From the NCBI RefSeq assembly GCF_004791025.1, contig NZ_SRUO01000002.1, forward strand, positions 620,001 through 684,000: a DNA stretch of 64,000 nucleotides, in the 5' to 3' direction. Shown in pieces: positions 17,056 to 29,340 of this stretch. The translations under genes and the position numbers were made by a program. How positions within the stretch are numbered: the stretch's first letter is position 1; every line of letters begins with the position of its first letter. The notes beneath the pieces were generated by a model. The model was given only the letters and a program-made list of their open reading frames with translations. It did no database searches and was not told the origin of the DNA. This DNA is from Mesorhizobium sp. M4B.F.Ca.ET.203.01.1.1 (GTDB lineage Bacteria; Pseudomonadota; Alphaproteobacteria; Rhizobiales; Rhizobiaceae).

Positions 17056-17976
17056 ATGAGCTTCTTTCCGGGAAACGATCCTGAGCCTGGCGATGCGTTC
17101 GCCTGCGACCAGATCGAGCTGATGGTCGTACCCAACGCCAAGGACATTGGTGGCTTCGAGGTTCGCCGCGCGCTGCCCACCGCGAAGCGTCGTCTGGTCG
17201 GCCCGTTCATCTTCTTCGATCGCATGGGCCCGGCCATCCTGCGCGCCGGCCACGCGCTCGATGTGCGCCCGCATCCCCATATCGGCTTGTCGACGGTGAC
17301 CTACCTTTTCGATGGCAAGATCAGGCATCGCGATTCGCTCGGCACCGAAATGGTGATCGCGCCGGGCGATGTGAACCTGATGACCGCCGGCCGCGGCATC
17401 GTCCATTCCGAGCGGACGCCGGAGGAACTGCGCGGCGCGCCGATGTCGATCTCCGGCCTGCAGACCTGGCTGGCGCTGCCGGACGGTAAGGAGGAGGTTG
17501 CTCCGGTCTTCGAGAACACGGCCGTGATCCGCTTGCCCGAGATCGATGCCGAGGGCATCAGCGGCCGCGTCATCATCGGCGCTTTTTCCGGTCTGCGCTC
17601 ACCGGTAACCGCAGCCTCGGACACCCTTTATGCCGATCTGAGGCTGGCGCCCGGCGCCAGCGTCAAGATCCCGCCCGATGCCGAGGAGCGCGCCATCTAC
17701 ACGCTGGAAGGCGAGGTCTCGATTGCGGGCGACCGTTTCCCGGCCGAGCGGCTGCTGGTGTTCAAACCGGGCGACGAAATCGTCGTTTCGTCCGAGCGCG
17801 GCGCCCATTTCATGCTATTCGGCGGCGCCTCGCTCGGCTCCAGGCGCTACATCTGGTGGAACTTCGTTTCGTCGTCGAAGGAACGCATCGAACAGGCGAA
17901 AGAGGAATGGAAGACCGGCCGCTTCGATATCGTTCCTGGAGACGAGGAAGAGTTCATTCCGTTACCGGACAATTAA
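17056..17976 (+). CDS. Pirin family protein
   Basis: A 306-residue bicupin. The N-terminal cupin (~30-150) shows the metal-binding signature GHALDVRPHPHIGLSTVTYL and the second motif GRGIVHSERTPEE; the C-terminal cupin (~175-290) has lost most metal ligands, as is normal for pirins. Bacterial pirins may act as quercetinase-like dioxygenases or redox regulators; which applies here is unknown. The start ATG is preceded by GAGGTCGAG, and the gene lies 7 bases after the DUF2277 gene. Confidence 0.92.
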   Translation: MSFFPGNDPEPGDAFACDQIELMVVPNAKDIGGFEVRRALPTAKRRLVGPFIFFDRMGPAILRAGHALDVRPHPHIGLSTVTYLFDGKIRHRDSLGTEMVIAPGDVNLMTAGRGIVHSERTPEELRGAPMSISGLQTWLALPDGKEEVAPVFENTAVIRLPEIDAEGISGRVIIGAFSGLRSPVTAASDTLYADLRLAPGASVKIPPDAEERAIYTLEGEVSIAGDRFPAERLLVFKPGDEIVVSSERGAHFMLFGGASLGSRRYIWWNFVSSSKERIEQAKEEWKTGRFDIVPGDEEEFIPLPDN

Positions 17977-18065
17977 CGCCAGAAGCATCCGCGTCATTGA
18001 CACGCATTTACATTCGCCGGGCGGCGGCATATTTCGCCCATGATCAACGTGCATGAACGTCAGGT

Positions 18066-19997
18066 TTGACCAGGCCCTTAGCCGTGAACGCAAAGCCCGA
18101 TACGCCGCTCCTCGACAAGGTCCGCATCCCCGCGGATCTGAGGACGCTTGACGAAAGCGAGCTGCCGCAGCTCGCTTCGGAGCTGCGCGCAGAGCTGATC
18201 GACGCCGTCTCGCACACCGGCGGCCATCTTGGCGCCGGGCTCGGCGTGGTCGAGCTGACCGTTGCGCTCCACTATGTCTTCAACACCCCGGACGACCGGC
18301 TGATCTGGGATGTCGGCCACCAGGCCTATCCGCACAAGATCCTGACCGGCCGGCGCGACCGCATCCGCACCCTGCGGCAGGAGGGCGGCCTTTCCGGCTT
18401 CACCCGGCGTGCCGAGAGCGAATACGACCCGTTCGGCGCCGCCCATTCCTCGACCTCGATTTCCGCCGGTCTCGGCATGGCGATGGGCCGCGACCTCTCC
18501 GGCGGCCGCAACAACGTCATTGCCGTCATCGGCGACGGCGCCATGTCGGCCGGCATGGCCTATGAGGCGATGAACAATGCCGGCGCGCTCGATGCCCGGC
18601 TGATCGTCATCCTCAACGACAACGACATGTCCATCGCGCCGCCGACCGGGGCGATGAGCGCCTATCTGGCGCGGCTCGCCTCCGGCAAGGCCTATCTCGG
18701 CCTGCGTGATTTCGGCAAGAAGCTGACCTCTTATCTCGGCAAGCGCGCCGATCGCGCCATCACACGAGCCGTCGAGCATGCGCGCGGCTACGTCACCGGC
18801 GGCACGCTGTTCGAGGAGCTCGGCTTCTATCACATCGGCCCGATCGACGGGCACAATCTCGAGCACCTGATCCCGGTGCTGAAGAACGTCCGCGACAATG
18901 GTGACGGCCCGGTGCTGATCCATGTCGTGACCCAGAAGGGCAAGGGCTACGCGCCGGCCGAAGCCGCCGCCGACAAATATCACGGCGTCAACAAGTTCGA
19001 CGTCATCACCGGCGCGCAGGCCAAGGCGCCTGCCAACGCGCCGAGCTACACCAAGGTCTTCGCCGAAAGCCTGGTCCAGGAGGCGCGCGAGGACGACCGC
19101 ATCGTCGCCATCACCGCCGCCATGCCGAGCGGCACCGGCCTCGATCTCTTCGGCGAGGCCTTCCCGGCCCGGACCTTCGATGTCGGCATCGCCGAGCAGC
19201 ATGCCGTGACCTTCGCCGCCGGCCTCGCCACGGAAGGCTACAAGCCTTTCTGCGCCATCTATTCGACCTTCCTGCAGCGCGCTTACGACCAGGTCGTCCA
19301 CGACGTGGCGATCCAGAAGCTGCCGGTGCGCTTCCCGATCGACCGCGCCGGCTTTGTCGGCGCCGACGGCGCCACCCATTGCGGCGCCTTCGACACCACC
19401 TTCCTCGCCTCGCTGCCGGGCTTCGTCGTCATGGCCGCCGCCGACGAGGCGGAACTTCGCCACATGGTGCGCACCGCCGCTCACTATGACGAGGGTCCGA
19501 TCGCTTTCCGCTACCCGCGCGGCAACGGCGTCGGCGTCGACATGCCGGAGCGCGGCTCGGTGCTCGACATCGGCAAGGGCCGCATTCTCAAGGAAGGCAC
19601 CAAGGTGGCGCTGCTTTCCTTCGGCACCCGCCTGCAGGATTGCCTGATCGCTGCCGAGGAACTCGGCGCCGCCGGGCTTTCCGCCACCGTCGCCGACGCC
19701 CGCTTCGCCAAGCCGCTGGACGAGGATCTCGTGCGCCGGCTCGCCCGCTCGCATGAAGTGCTGGTGACGGTGGAAGAGGGCGCGGTCGGCGGCTTTGCCA
19801 GCCAGGTGCTACAGTTCCTCGCTCATCAAGGCCTTCTGGAAGGCGGCCTCAAGGTGCGCCCGCTCGTGCTGCCGGACGCGTTCACCGATCACGCCAAGCC
19901 CGAGAAGATGTACGCCGATGCGGGCCTGGACGCGGCCGGCATCGTGCGCACGGTGTTCGCCGCCCTCGGCCACGCGGCCAGCGCCAGAAGCGCCTGA
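18066..19997 (+). CDS. dxs: 1-deoxy-D-xylulose-5-phosphate synthase
   Basis: DXS condenses pyruvate and glyceraldehyde 3-phosphate, the first step of the MEP isoprenoid pathway; ispH for the last step is also in this window. The ~640-residue protein has [17 protein letters not shown] at its start, the thiamine-diphosphate motif [17 protein letters not shown] with downstream NDNDMS, and the C-terminal transketolase segment GVADG-like [18 protein letters not shown]. Two starts are possible: TTG 18066 ([11 protein letters not shown]) or GTG 18084, the latter with an AGG 10 bases upstream. No ATG is in frame nearby. Confidence 0.95.
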   Translation: MTRPLAVNAKPDTPLLDKVRIPADLRTLDESELPQLASELRAELIDAVSHTGGHLGAGLGVVELTVALHYVFNTPDDRLIWDVGHQAYPHKILTGRRDRIRTLRQEGGLSGFTRRAESEYDPFGAAHSSTSISAGLGMAMGRDLSGGRNNVIAVIGDGAMSAGMAYEAMNNAGALDARLIVILNDNDMSIAPPTGAMSAYLARLASGKAYLGLRDFGKKLTSYLGKRADRAITRAVEHARGYVTGGTLFEELGFYHIGPIDGHNLEHLIPVLKNVRDNGDGPVLIHVVTQKGKGYAPAEAAADKYHGVNKFDVITGAQAKAPANAPSYTKVFAESLVQEAREDDRIVAITAAMPSGTGLDLFGEAFPARTFDVGIAEQHAVTFAAGLATEGYKPFCAIYSTFLQRAYDQVVHDVAIQKLPVRFPIDRAGFVGADGATHCGAFDTTFLASLPGFVVMAAADEAELRHMVRTAAHYDEGPIAFRYPRGNGVGVDMPERGSVLDIGKGRILKEGTKVALLSFGTRLQDCLIAAEELGAAGLSATVADARFAKPLDEDLVRRLARSHEVLVTVEEGAVGGFASQVLQFLAHQGLLEGGLKVRPLVLPDAFTDHAKPEKMYADAGLDAAGIVRTVFAALGHAASARSA

Positions 19998-20146
19998 CTC
20001 AAGATATCAGCATCCTGAATCGCTTTGCCGGCTTGCTGTCGTAATCGATTGTTTACGCTGCCATTTGGCGCTTTGCTTACCCTGTCTCTTGGCCGTTTCT
20101 CAACGGCGGCCTGCTAGAAGCCTGCCGAGGGATAGGGGCAACGACA

Positions 20147-20434
20147 ATGAACAGGTTTCTGTGCGGCATCGCCTTTTTGGCGCTCGCCGCTGGACCGGCG
20201 AAGGCCGAGACGCGCTACGACCGCAATCTCGAAAAAGCGGCGATGGACATAGTCGCCGGCAAGATCGGCGACATCCGCGGCGGCTTCTCCTACAAGCAGG
20301 TTCCGCAGCTCGTCGTGCTGCCCGAGAACGCGCCGGCGGTGCCGGTCGAGCCGCAGCGCCGGCAAGCTTCCGGCGACGGGAATGACGGTCTGGCGCCCGC
20401 CGTCGAACGGCCGGATTCGCGGACCATCTTCTAA
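20147..20434 (+). CDS. Small secreted protein of unknown function
   Basis: A 95-residue protein with a clear signal peptide (MNRFLCGIAFLALAAGPAKA, cleavage before ETRYDRNLEK). The mature ~75 residues include a short helical region (LEKAAMDIVAGKIGDIRGGF) and a Pro/Arg-rich tail. No family is recognised. It lies between dxs and tlyA, 43 bases before tlyA, with AGGGATAGGGG upstream of its ATG. It is likely periplasmic. Confidence 0.68.
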   Translation: MNRFLCGIAFLALAAGPAKAETRYDRNLEKAAMDIVAGKIGDIRGGFSYKQVPQLVVLPENAPAVPVEPQRRQASGDGNDGLAPAVERPDSRTIF

Positions 20435-20477
20435 TCCCCTTCTTGCCTTCGCGACCGGCTTTCGCCAAGGAAGGCCG

Positions 20478-21245
20478 ATGAACTCCACTTTGCTAGCCAG
20501 CGCGCGCCTCAGGCTCGACGAACTGCTCGTCCAGCGCGGCCTGTTCGCCAGCCGCTCGCGCGCCCGCGACGCCGTCGAGCGCGGCACAGTGACGGTTGAC
20601 GGCACCATCGGCCGCAAGCCCGGCCAGAGCGTCCAGGCCGATTGCCACCTCGCAATCGACGACCCAGCGCAGGCTTATGTCTCGCGCGCGGCGCTGAAGC
20701 TGATCGCCGGCCTTGACCGGTTCGGCCTCGACCCCACCGGCAGCGAAGCGCTCGACATCGGCGCCTCGACCGGCGGCTTCACCCAGGTGCTGCTCGAGCG
20801 CGGCGCCGCGCACGTCACCGCGATCGATGTCGGCCACGGCCAGATGCATCCGGGGATCTCAGGCGATCCGCGCGTGACAGTCATCGAGGGCCGCAATGCC
20901 CGCGATCTCTCGTCCGCCGACCTGGGCGGCGTTGTCCCCGATTTCATCGTCTGCGATGTCAGCTTCATCTCGCTGAAGCTGGCGCTGCCGCCGGCGCTTG
21001 CCATCGCCGGGGATGGCGCCAGGGCGCTGCTTCTGGTCAAGCCGCAATTCGAGGCCGGCCGCGAGGCGATCGGCAAGGGTGGCCTGATCAGGGATCAGGC
21101 TGACGCCGAACGCATCGCCGGCCTGCTCGGCGACTGGCTTGGCGGCATTCCCGGTTGGCGCGTGCTGGGGCGGCATCCTTCGCCGATCGAGGGCGGCGAC
21201 GGCAACCGCGAGTTCCTGCTCGCCGCCATCAAGGATGAAAAATGA
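20478..21245 (+). CDS. tlyA: TlyA family rRNA (2'-O) methyltransferase / hemolysin-like
   Basis: A 255-residue protein with an N-terminal S4 RNA-binding domain (LDELLVQRGLFASRSRARDAV, ~10-70) and a C-terminal FtsJ-like Rossmann methyltransferase whose SAM motif is ALDIGASTGGFTQVLLERGA (~88-107); KPQFEAGRE is a conserved downstream motif. TlyA proteins methylate ribose in 16S and 23S rRNA; the 'hemolysin' label in databases is historical. ATG 20478 follows AAGGAAGG. The next gene starts within the stop codon (ATGA), so the two RNA methyltransferases are translationally coupled. Confidence 0.92.
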   Translation: MNSTLLASARLRLDELLVQRGLFASRSRARDAVERGTVTVDGTIGRKPGQSVQADCHLAIDDPAQAYVSRAALKLIAGLDRFGLDPTGSEALDIGASTGGFTQVLLERGAAHVTAIDVGHGQMHPGISGDPRVTVIEGRNARDLSSADLGGVVPDFIVCDVSFISLKLALPPALAIAGDGARALLLVKPQFEAGREAIGKGGLIRDQADAERIAGLLGDWLGGIPGWRVLGRHPSPIEGGDGNREFLLAAIKDEK

Positions 21246-22483
21246 GCGCGCGTTTCACCATCGCCAGGCTTGGCTCGCAGGGCGACGGCATCGCCGAGGC
21301 CGACGGCGGCGAGGTCTTTGTCCCTTTCACGCTGCCGGGCGAGACGGTCACCGCCGCCCGCGAAAAGCACCGCGCCACGCTGATGTCGGTGCTGGAGGCA
21401 TCGCCGCTCAGGATCGATCCGGCCTGCCGGCATTTCACCGAATGCGGCGGCTGCGCGCTGCAGCATTTCGAGGCTGAGGCCTACCGCCAGTGGAAGCGCG
21501 AAAAGGTTGAGCAGGCGTTGAAGGTCAAGGGTATCGCTTGCGATGTTGCCGCGCTGGTGCCATGCGCGCCCGAGACGCGTCGCCGGGTCGTCTTCAGCGC
21601 CCGGCGCACCGAGGCCGGCATGCTGCTCGGCTTCGTGCGCGCGCTTTCCTCGGAGATCATTCCGATCGAGGAATGCCCGATCTCGCTGCCGACGATCGTT
21701 GCCGCGCTGGGTCGCCTGCGGGCGTTGGCCGACCTGGTCTGCGCCACTTCGAAAGCCTTCCACATGACCGTCACCGTGACCGCATCCGGTCTGGATGTCG
21801 CGGTCCAGGACGGAGGCAAGCTGGGCGATCATCAGCGCCGCATCGCGTCGAATTTCGTCACCGCCGAGGGGTTGGCCAGACTATCGGTCGATGGTGAGAT
21901 CGTCGTCGAGCCGAAGAAGCCTGTGGTGCAGTTTGGATCGGTCGCCGTAGCCGTGCCGCCCGGCGCTTTCATCCAGGCGACCGAAGCCGCCGAGCGGACC
22001 ATGGCCGAGCTGGTCGGCCAGCACCTGTCGCGCGCAAAAAAGGTCGCCGACCTGTTCGCCGGCTGCGGCAGCTTCGCGCTGCGGCTTGCGGCGAAGTCGG
22101 AGGTTCATGCCGTCGAAGGCGACGCGCCGGCCCTTGCAGCGCTCGACCGCGCCTTCCGTTTTGCCAGCGGACTGAAGCGGGTGACGAGCGAGCGCCGCGA
22201 CCTGTTCCGGCGGCCGCTGACGTTCAAGGAATTGAACGCCTTCGACGGCCTGGTCTTCGATCCGCCGCGCGCCGGAGCCGAGGACCAGTCGAAGCAGATC
22301 GCCCGCTCGGACGTGCCGCTGGTGGCCGCAGTGTCCTGCAACCCGGTGACGCTGGCGCGGGATCTGCGCATCCTGATCGATGGCGGTTACGCGCTGAAAA
22401 GTGTCGCTCCGATCGACCAGTTCCTGTGGTCGCCGCATGTCGAGGCCGTCGCACTGCTGGAGAAGCCGAAGCGAAGGCGGTAA
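21242..22483 (+). CDS. Class I RNA m5U methyltransferase (TrmA/RlmD-like)
   Basis: A 413-residue SAM-dependent RNA methyltransferase. Residues ~1-55 resemble a TRAM RNA-binding domain; PACRHFTECGGCALQHF supplies cysteines for the iron-sulfur cluster of the RlmD/RumA group; DLFAGCGSFALRLA is the SAM motif; and AAVSCNPVTLARDL holds the catalytic Cys that attacks uracil C6. All key residues are present. Target is probably an rRNA or tRNA uridine, not decidable from sequence. The gene overlaps tlyA by ATGA and converges on tldD with a 4-base gap. Confidence 0.9.
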   Translation: MSARFTIARLGSQGDGIAEADGGEVFVPFTLPGETVTAAREKHRATLMSVLEASPLRIDPACRHFTECGGCALQHFEAEAYRQWKREKVEQALKVKGIACDVAALVPCAPETRRRVVFSARRTEAGMLLGFVRALSSEIIPIEECPISLPTIVAALGRLRALADLVCATSKAFHMTVTVTASGLDVAVQDGGKLGDHQRRIASNFVTAEGLARLSVDGEIVVEPKKPVVQFGSVAVAVPPGAFIQATEAAERTMAELVGQHLSRAKKVADLFAGCGSFALRLAAKSEVHAVEGDAPALAALDRAFRFASGLKRVTSERRDLFRRPLTFKELNAFDGLVFDPPRAGAEDQSKQIARSDVPLVAAVSCNPVTLARDLRILIDGGYALKSVAPIDQFLWSPHVEAVALLEKPKRRR

Positions 22484-22487
22484 TCGC

Positions 22488-23900
22488 TCAAACCCTGGTG
22501 CCGCCGACCGTCATCTGGTTCATCCTCAGGTGCGGCTGGCCGACGCCCACCGGCACGCCCTGTCCGGCCTTGCCGCACATGCCGATGCCGTTGTCGAGCT
22601 TCATATCGTTGCCGACCATGGTGACGCGGTGCATGGCGTCCGGCCCGTTGCCGATCAGCATCGCGCCCTTGATCGGCTGCGTCACCTTGCCGTCCTCGAT
22701 CATGTAGGCCTCGGTGCAGCCGAAGACGAATTTGCCCGACGTGATGTCGACCTGGCCACCGCCGAAGGAGACCGCGTAGATGCCGTTCTTGACCGAGGCG
22801 ATGATCTCTTCCGGCTGCATGTCGCCGGCGGTCATGTAGGTGTTGGTCATGCGCGGCATCGGCTGGTGCGCATAGCCTTCGCGCCGTCCGTTGCCGGTCG
22901 CCTTCATGCCCATCAGCCTCGCGTTCTGGCGATCCTGCATGTAGCCGACCAGCTTGCCGTCCTCGATCAGCACGTTGCGCGCCGAGGGCGTGCCCTCGTC
23001 GTCGACGGTCAGCGAGCCGCGCCGTTCGGGTAGCGTGCCGTCGTCGACGACGGTGACGCCTTTCGCCGCCACCTGCTGGCCCATCAGCCCGGCGAAGGCC
23101 GAGGTCTTCTTGCGGTTGAAGTCGCCCTCCAGCCCGTGGCCGACGGCCTCGTGCAGCATGACGCCCGGCCAGCCACTGGAGAGCACGATGTCGAATGTGC
23201 CGGCCGGCGCCGGCACGGCCTCGAGATTGACCAGCGCCTGCCTCAGCGCCTCCTTGGCTGCGTGCTTCCAGCTCTCCTCGACCAGGAACTCGCCGAAGCT
23301 CTTGCGGCCGCCCATGCCGTAGGAGCCGTTTTCCTGGCGGTCGCCGCTGCCGACCACGACCGACACGTTGATCCTGACCATCGGGCGGATGTCGCGCACC
23401 ATCTGGCCGTCGGCGCGCACGATCTCGACATGCTGCCAGGAAGCCGCCAGCGAAGCCGTCACCTGACGCACGCGCGGATCCTCCGCGCGCAGCCAGGCGT
23501 CGATCTCCTGCAGCAGCTTCGCCTTGGTCTCGAAGGAAGGCGAGGGGATCGGGTTTTCCTCGCCATAGAGATGGCGGTTGGTGCGGGCGGGCGGCGCGGC
23601 AAGCGTGCCGGAATAGCCGCCCTTGACAGCCGAGACGGCGTCGGCCGCGCGCAGCAGCGAGGCTTCGGAAAGATCGCTCGAATGCGCATAGCCGCTGGCC
23701 TCGCCGGCCACCGCGCGCAGTCCGAAACCCTGGTCTGTGTTGAAGTTGGCGGTCTTCAGCCGGCCATTGTCGAACATCAGCGCCTCGCTCTCGCTGTATT
23801 CGAGGAAAAGCTCGCCGTCGTCGGCGCCGCTGATGGTCTCGGCGACGATCTTCTTGATGCGATCGTCGGAAATGTCGAATTGGCCGATCAGGCTGTTCAT
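22488..23900 (-). CDS. tldD: Metalloprotease TldD
   Basis: TldD forms a heterodimeric zinc protease with TldE/PmbA that processes small peptides such as microcins or unfolded polypeptides. The 470-residue protein carries the active-site motif HEAVGHGLEGD, and the C-terminal MLIGNGPDAMHRVTMVGND and CGKAGQGVPVGVGQP (zinc Cys) are typical. The partner tldE is not in the window. The start is placed at MNSLIGQFDISDD (23900), although the frame runs upstream to 23963. The C-terminal coding end lies 4 bases from the convergent RNA methyltransferase stop. Confidence 0.94.
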   Translation of the reverse strand: MNSLIGQFDISDDRIKKIVAETISGADDGELFLEYSESEALMFDNGRLKTANFNTDQGFGLRAVAGEASGYAHSSDLSEASLLRAADAVSAVKGGYSGTLAAPPARTNRHLYGEENPIPSPSFETKAKLLQEIDAWLRAEDPRVRQVTASLAASWQHVEIVRADGQMVRDIRPMVRINVSVVVGSGDRQENGSYGMGGRKSFGEFLVEESWKHAAKEALRQALVNLEAVPAPAGTFDIVLSSGWPGVMLHEAVGHGLEGDFNRKKTSAFAGLMGQQVAAKGVTVVDDGTLPERRGSLTVDDEGTPSARNVLIEDGKLVGYMQDRQNARLMGMKATGNGRREGYAHQPMPRMTNTYMTAGDMQPEEIIASVKNGIYAVSFGGGQVDITSGKFVFGCTEAYMIEDGKVTQPIKGAMLIGNGPDAMHRVTMVGNDMKLDNGIGMCGKAGQGVPVGVGQPHLRMNQMTVGGTRV

Positions 23901-24029
23901 GGCAGGTCCGTCCGCAGGATTGGTCGTTTCCCCCGATGTAGGGGCGAAGGCGCGCCGAGACAATCGGCAACAGCGCCGATCACCGGCGGTGTCAGGCCCC
24001 CGACGTCGTCGAAGCCTTGCCGGCCAGGA

Positions 24030-24578
24030 TCAGGGGAGGGCGGCAAAACCGTCGGCGAAACCCTTGAGGTCGACGGGAATGCCGATGCCTTCTTCCGGCG
24101 TCTGGAAGACGATGAAGGTGGCCGAGGTGCCGGTCTTCAGCGTATCGAGCAGCGGCTTTTCGAGGATCACCTCGGCATAGCAGCCGTCCTGGAAGCAGCG
24201 CACGAAATAGGCCCGCCCGATGTCCTTGCCGTCGACGTTGAGGCCAAGCCCGTTGGGCAGGAGAACGCCGAGCGGCGCCAGCACGCGCAGGATCTCGGCC
24301 TTGTTGTCGGCGGTGCGCAGCACGACCACCGACAGCCCCATCTCCGGACGGTCCTCGGCGACGACGTTCTGCATCATCACGCATTGCTCGGAGGTCGCGC
24401 CGGCCGGCGTGTCGCAGATGATCGACCACGCGCCATGCGTCGAGCGCACCGTGCCGCTCGGTTGCTGCGCGGCATTGGCCTGGGCAGCATTCGACGCGCC
24501 AGTTCCGGACAGGCCGGCGCCAAGCACGGCGGCGAGAAAGATGACCTTCGCCAAGGTTCTCGAAAGCCAGGGTCTCAT
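24030..24578 (-). CDS. Invasion-associated locus B (IalB) family periplasmic protein
   Basis: A 182-residue exported protein: basic start MRPWLSRTLAK, hydrophobic stretch, cleavage near SNAAQA. The mature part has the IalB pattern HGAWSIICDTPAGATSEQCVM and YFVRCFQDGCYAEV, with two Cys pairs that probably form disulfides. The family was named in Bartonella but is widespread in non-pathogenic Rhizobiales; function is uncertain. GGAG precedes ATG 24578. The gene diverges from coxB and lies upstream of tldD on the same strand with a 129-base gap. Confidence 0.88.
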   Translation of the reverse strand: MRPWLSRTLAKVIFLAAVLGAGLSGTGASNAAQANAAQQPSGTVRSTHGAWSIICDTPAGATSEQCVMMQNVVAEDRPEMGLSVVVLRTADNKAEILRVLAPLGVLLPNGLGLNVDGKDIGRAYFVRCFQDGCYAEVILEKPLLDTLKTGTSATFIVFQTPEEGIGIPVDLKGFADGFAALP

Positions 24579-24944
24579 GACGGCTCCATTGCGAATCACG
24601 GCACTTTGAAGCCGCGCGACTGCCAAGTAAAGGACGGGACCGGGGCCGGCCCGCCCGGATATGGGCAATCAAGCGCTTTTCCAAGCCAATTTCGCCCGAA
24701 TTGCGACCGTCCGGCGGACTGCCCCGGGGTGTTCGTCGCCGATCACGCGGCGGTGATCGGCAGAGGCCGCTTTGCCCTCTTCAAGGCGCGGCTGCACTTG
24801 CGCGCAAAAATGCCGCACGGTTTCCTCCGCTCCTTTCTTGCGGAGGCAATTAGAGTATGGTTTGAACCACCCTTGGGACTGTCCGGGATTCCCGTCCCGG
24901 CGCTATTCGATATTCTTGCGCGCACGGCCGCGAGGAAATGGGAG
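24579..24944. other. 366-base divergent region between ialB-like gene and coxB
   Basis: The region must hold promoters for both directions, but I see no hexamer pair on either strand that I would defend. It contains one inverted repeat, CCGGGA-TTCCCG-TCCCGG at 24883-24900, about 45 bases ahead of coxB, and the ribosome-binding sequence GAGGAAATGGGAG at 24931-24944. A frame in phase with coxB stays open across the gap and far upstream, but lacks protein-like features. Confidence 0.5.
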
Positions 24945-27513
<2,569 letters not shown>

Positions 27514-27535
27514 GCGGCAGCCTTGCTTGAATACG

Positions 27536-27560
27536 AGACCGCCGGCTCGTCCGGCGGTCT
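27536..27560 (+). terminator. Strong hairpin between coxA and ctaB
   Basis: AGACCGCCGG and CCGGCGGTCT form a perfect 10-bp GC-rich stem with a CTCGT loop, 22 bases after the coxA stop. No T run follows, so full termination is unlikely; it may partly terminate, or protect the 3' end of a coxBA message and lower expression of the assembly genes downstream. Confidence 0.6.
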
Positions 27561-27592
27561 TGGCCAACGGAAATAGTGGACTTTAAGTACGC

Positions 27593-28537
27593 ATGGCCCT
27601 TGTCGACGAGAGATTGATTGACGAAGCGGGCTTTCGCATGTCGGAAGCGACGGCGGGTGATTTCTTCGCCCTCCTGAAGCCGCGCGTCATGTCGCTGGTG
27701 GTGTTCACCGCCTTTGTCGGCCTGGTTGCGGCGCCCGTCACCATCAATCCGCTGCTGGCGGTGATCGCCATCCTGTCGATCGCTATCGGAGCGGGCGCCT
27801 CCGGCGCGCTCAACATGTGGTACGACGCCGACATCGATCGGGTGATGACCAGGACCAAGAGCCGTCCGGTTCCGGCTGGCCGCGTCACGCCCGGCGAGGC
27901 GCTGAGCTTCGGCCTGGTGCTGTCGGTGCTGTCGGTGATGACGCTGGGCGTGCTGGTCAACTGGCTATCGGCGTCGCTTCTTGCCTTCACCATTGTCTTC
28001 TACGCAGTCATCTACACGATGTGGCTGAAGCGCTGGACGCCGCAGAACATCGTCATCGGCGGTGCCGCCGGCGCCATCCCGCCCGTCATCGGCTGGGCGG
28101 CGGTGACCGGCAATGTCAGCCTGGAAAGCCTGATCCTGTTCCTGATCATCTTCCTGTGGACGCCGCCGCATTTCTGGGCGCTCGCGCTGTTCAAGTCCGA
28201 GGACTATCAGCGCGCCGGCATCCCGATGATGCCGAACGTCGCCGGGCAGGCCTCGACCCGCCGCCAGATCTTCGCCTATTCGGTCATCCTGGCGCCGGTT
28301 GGCGTGCTGCCCTGGGCGCTTGGTTTCACCACGGCAGCCTATGGCGCCGTTGCCGCCGTGCTTGGCGCCGGCTTCGTCTGGTACGCCTGGAAAGTGCTTG
28401 GCATGGCCGATGACGACAAGGAGATGAAGCCGGCCAAGGCGCTGTTCGGTTATTCGCTGCTCTATCTCTTCGCCATCTTCGCCGTCTACCTCGCCGACTG
28501 CGTGGTCGGGCGCGCGCTCGCCATGGGGGGGATGTGA
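27593..28537 (+). CDS. ctaB: Protohaem IX farnesyltransferase (haem O synthase)
   Basis: CtaB/Cox10 adds a farnesyl group to haem b, giving haem O, the precursor of the haem a used by CoxA. The 314-residue membrane prenyltransferase has about nine hydrophobic segments and the Asp-rich substrate motif [15 protein letters not shown] (~80-94) plus a second polar loop [16 protein letters not shown]. It lies 79 bases after coxA behind a hairpin and is followed by the small coxF gene after 2 bases. Confidence 0.95.
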   Translation: MALVDERLIDEAGFRMSEATAGDFFALLKPRVMSLVVFTAFVGLVAAPVTINPLLAVIAILSIAIGAGASGALNMWYDADIDRVMTRTKSRPVPAGRVTPGEALSFGLVLSVLSVMTLGVLVNWLSASLLAFTIVFYAVIYTMWLKRWTPQNIVIGGAAGAIPPVIGWAAVTGNVSLESLILFLIIFLWTPPHFWALALFKSEDYQRAGIPMMPNVAGQASTRRQIFAYSVILAPVGVLPWALGFTTAAYGAVAAVLGAGFVWYAWKVLGMADDDKEMKPAKALFGYSLLYLFAIFAVYLADCVVGRALAMGGM

Positions 28538-28539
28538 TC

Positions 28540-28701
28540 GTGGCCGACAAGAACCTCGAGCTCGTAACGCTGACCGAACGCCAGCAGAAGGCGCGGCGCA
28601 GCCGCTCGGTCGCCATCGGCGTGGCGCTGGCGGTGCTGGTCATCATCTTCTACATCGCGACCATCGTTAAGTTCGGCCACAATCTCTCCGGGACGATGTG
28701 A
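28540..28701 (+). CDS. CoxF small membrane protein of the oxidase cluster
   Basis: A 53-residue frame starting with GTG 2 bases after the ctaB stop. The product has a charged N-terminus ([20 protein letters not shown]) and one transmembrane helix (~26-45), ending FGHNLSGTM. This is the typical small CoxF-type protein found between ctaB and ctaG in Rhizobiales. It is presumably an oxidase assembly or accessory factor. The stop overlaps a possible GTG of ctaG. Confidence 0.8.
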   Translation: MADKNLELVTLTERQQKARRSRSVAIGVALAVLVIIFYIATIVKFGHNLSGTM

Positions 28702-28709
28702 GGTCGATC

Positions 28710-29339
28710 ATGGCGCGCGAAACGGTCACCGATCCCACCAAGAAGAACACCAACCGCGTCGTCGCCGGCGTCTGCATCGCCTTCTTCGGCGGCATGATCG
28801 GCATGGCCTATGCCGCTGTGCCGCTCTACACCATGTTCTGCCAGGCCACCGGCTATGGCGGCACGGTCAAGCGCGCCACCCAGCAATATGCCGACCGGGT
28901 GCTCGACCGCGACATCACCGTCCGCTTCGACGCCAACACCGCCGGGGTTCCTTGGGAGTTCCAGCCGGTCGCCCGCTCGGTCACCATCAAGATCGGCGAG
29001 ACGGTGCAGGCGCATTTCAGCGCCACCAACAAGTTCGACCGCCCCTTCACCGGCCGCGCCACCTTCAACGTGCAGCCTGAACTGGCCGGTCCCTACTTCA
29101 ACAAGGTGGAGTGCTTCTGCTTCACCGACACGACGCTGAAGCCCGGTGAATCGCTGGACATGCCGGTCGTGTTCTATGTAGATCCCGACATCGTCAACGT
29201 GCCGGAACTGAAGGACTTGAAGACCATCACCCTGTCCTACACCATGTTCCCGGTCGACAAGAACAAGCCCGTCGCATCGTCGGCGCCGGCCCAAAGCACC
29301 AACAAAGTTCCGAATACCGAAGCAAGCCTCGGGGGTTGA
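28710..29339 (+). CDS. ctaG: Cytochrome c oxidase assembly protein CtaG (Cox11 type)
   Basis: CtaG/Cox11 delivers copper to the CuB site of subunit I. The 209-residue protein has an N-terminal membrane anchor ([20 protein letters not shown], ~17-36), then a periplasmic Ig-like domain with the copper-binding motif VECFCFTD and the conserved [14 protein letters not shown]. Start ATG 28710 ([12 protein letters not shown]); an upstream GTG at 28698 overlapping the coxF stop would add four residues. coxC begins after 1 base. Confidence 0.95.
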   Translation: MARETVTDPTKKNTNRVVAGVCIAFFGGMIGMAYAAVPLYTMFCQATGYGGTVKRATQQYADRVLDRDITVRFDANTAGVPWEFQPVARSVTIKIGETVQAHFSATNKFDRPFTGRATFNVQPELAGPYFNKVECFCFTDTTLKPGESLDMPVVFYVDPDIVNVPELKDLKTITLSYTMFPVDKNKPVASSAPAQSTNKVPNTEASLGG

Positions 29340-29340
29340 T

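Noticed and set aside
17997..18002. TTGACA upstream of dxs as a -35 element
   Set aside because: No acceptable -10 hexamer lies 16-18 bases downstream; the nearest AT-rich hexamer is 25 bases away.
18078..19754. A ~558-codon open frame opposite dxs
   Set aside because: Shadow of a certain gene; the product looks like no protein and lacks a start context.
23136..24944. Long plus-strand extension of the coxB frame through the tldD and ialB-like region
   Set aside because: It runs antisense to two well-supported genes. The CoxB signal peptide and a good ribosome-binding site place the start at 24945.
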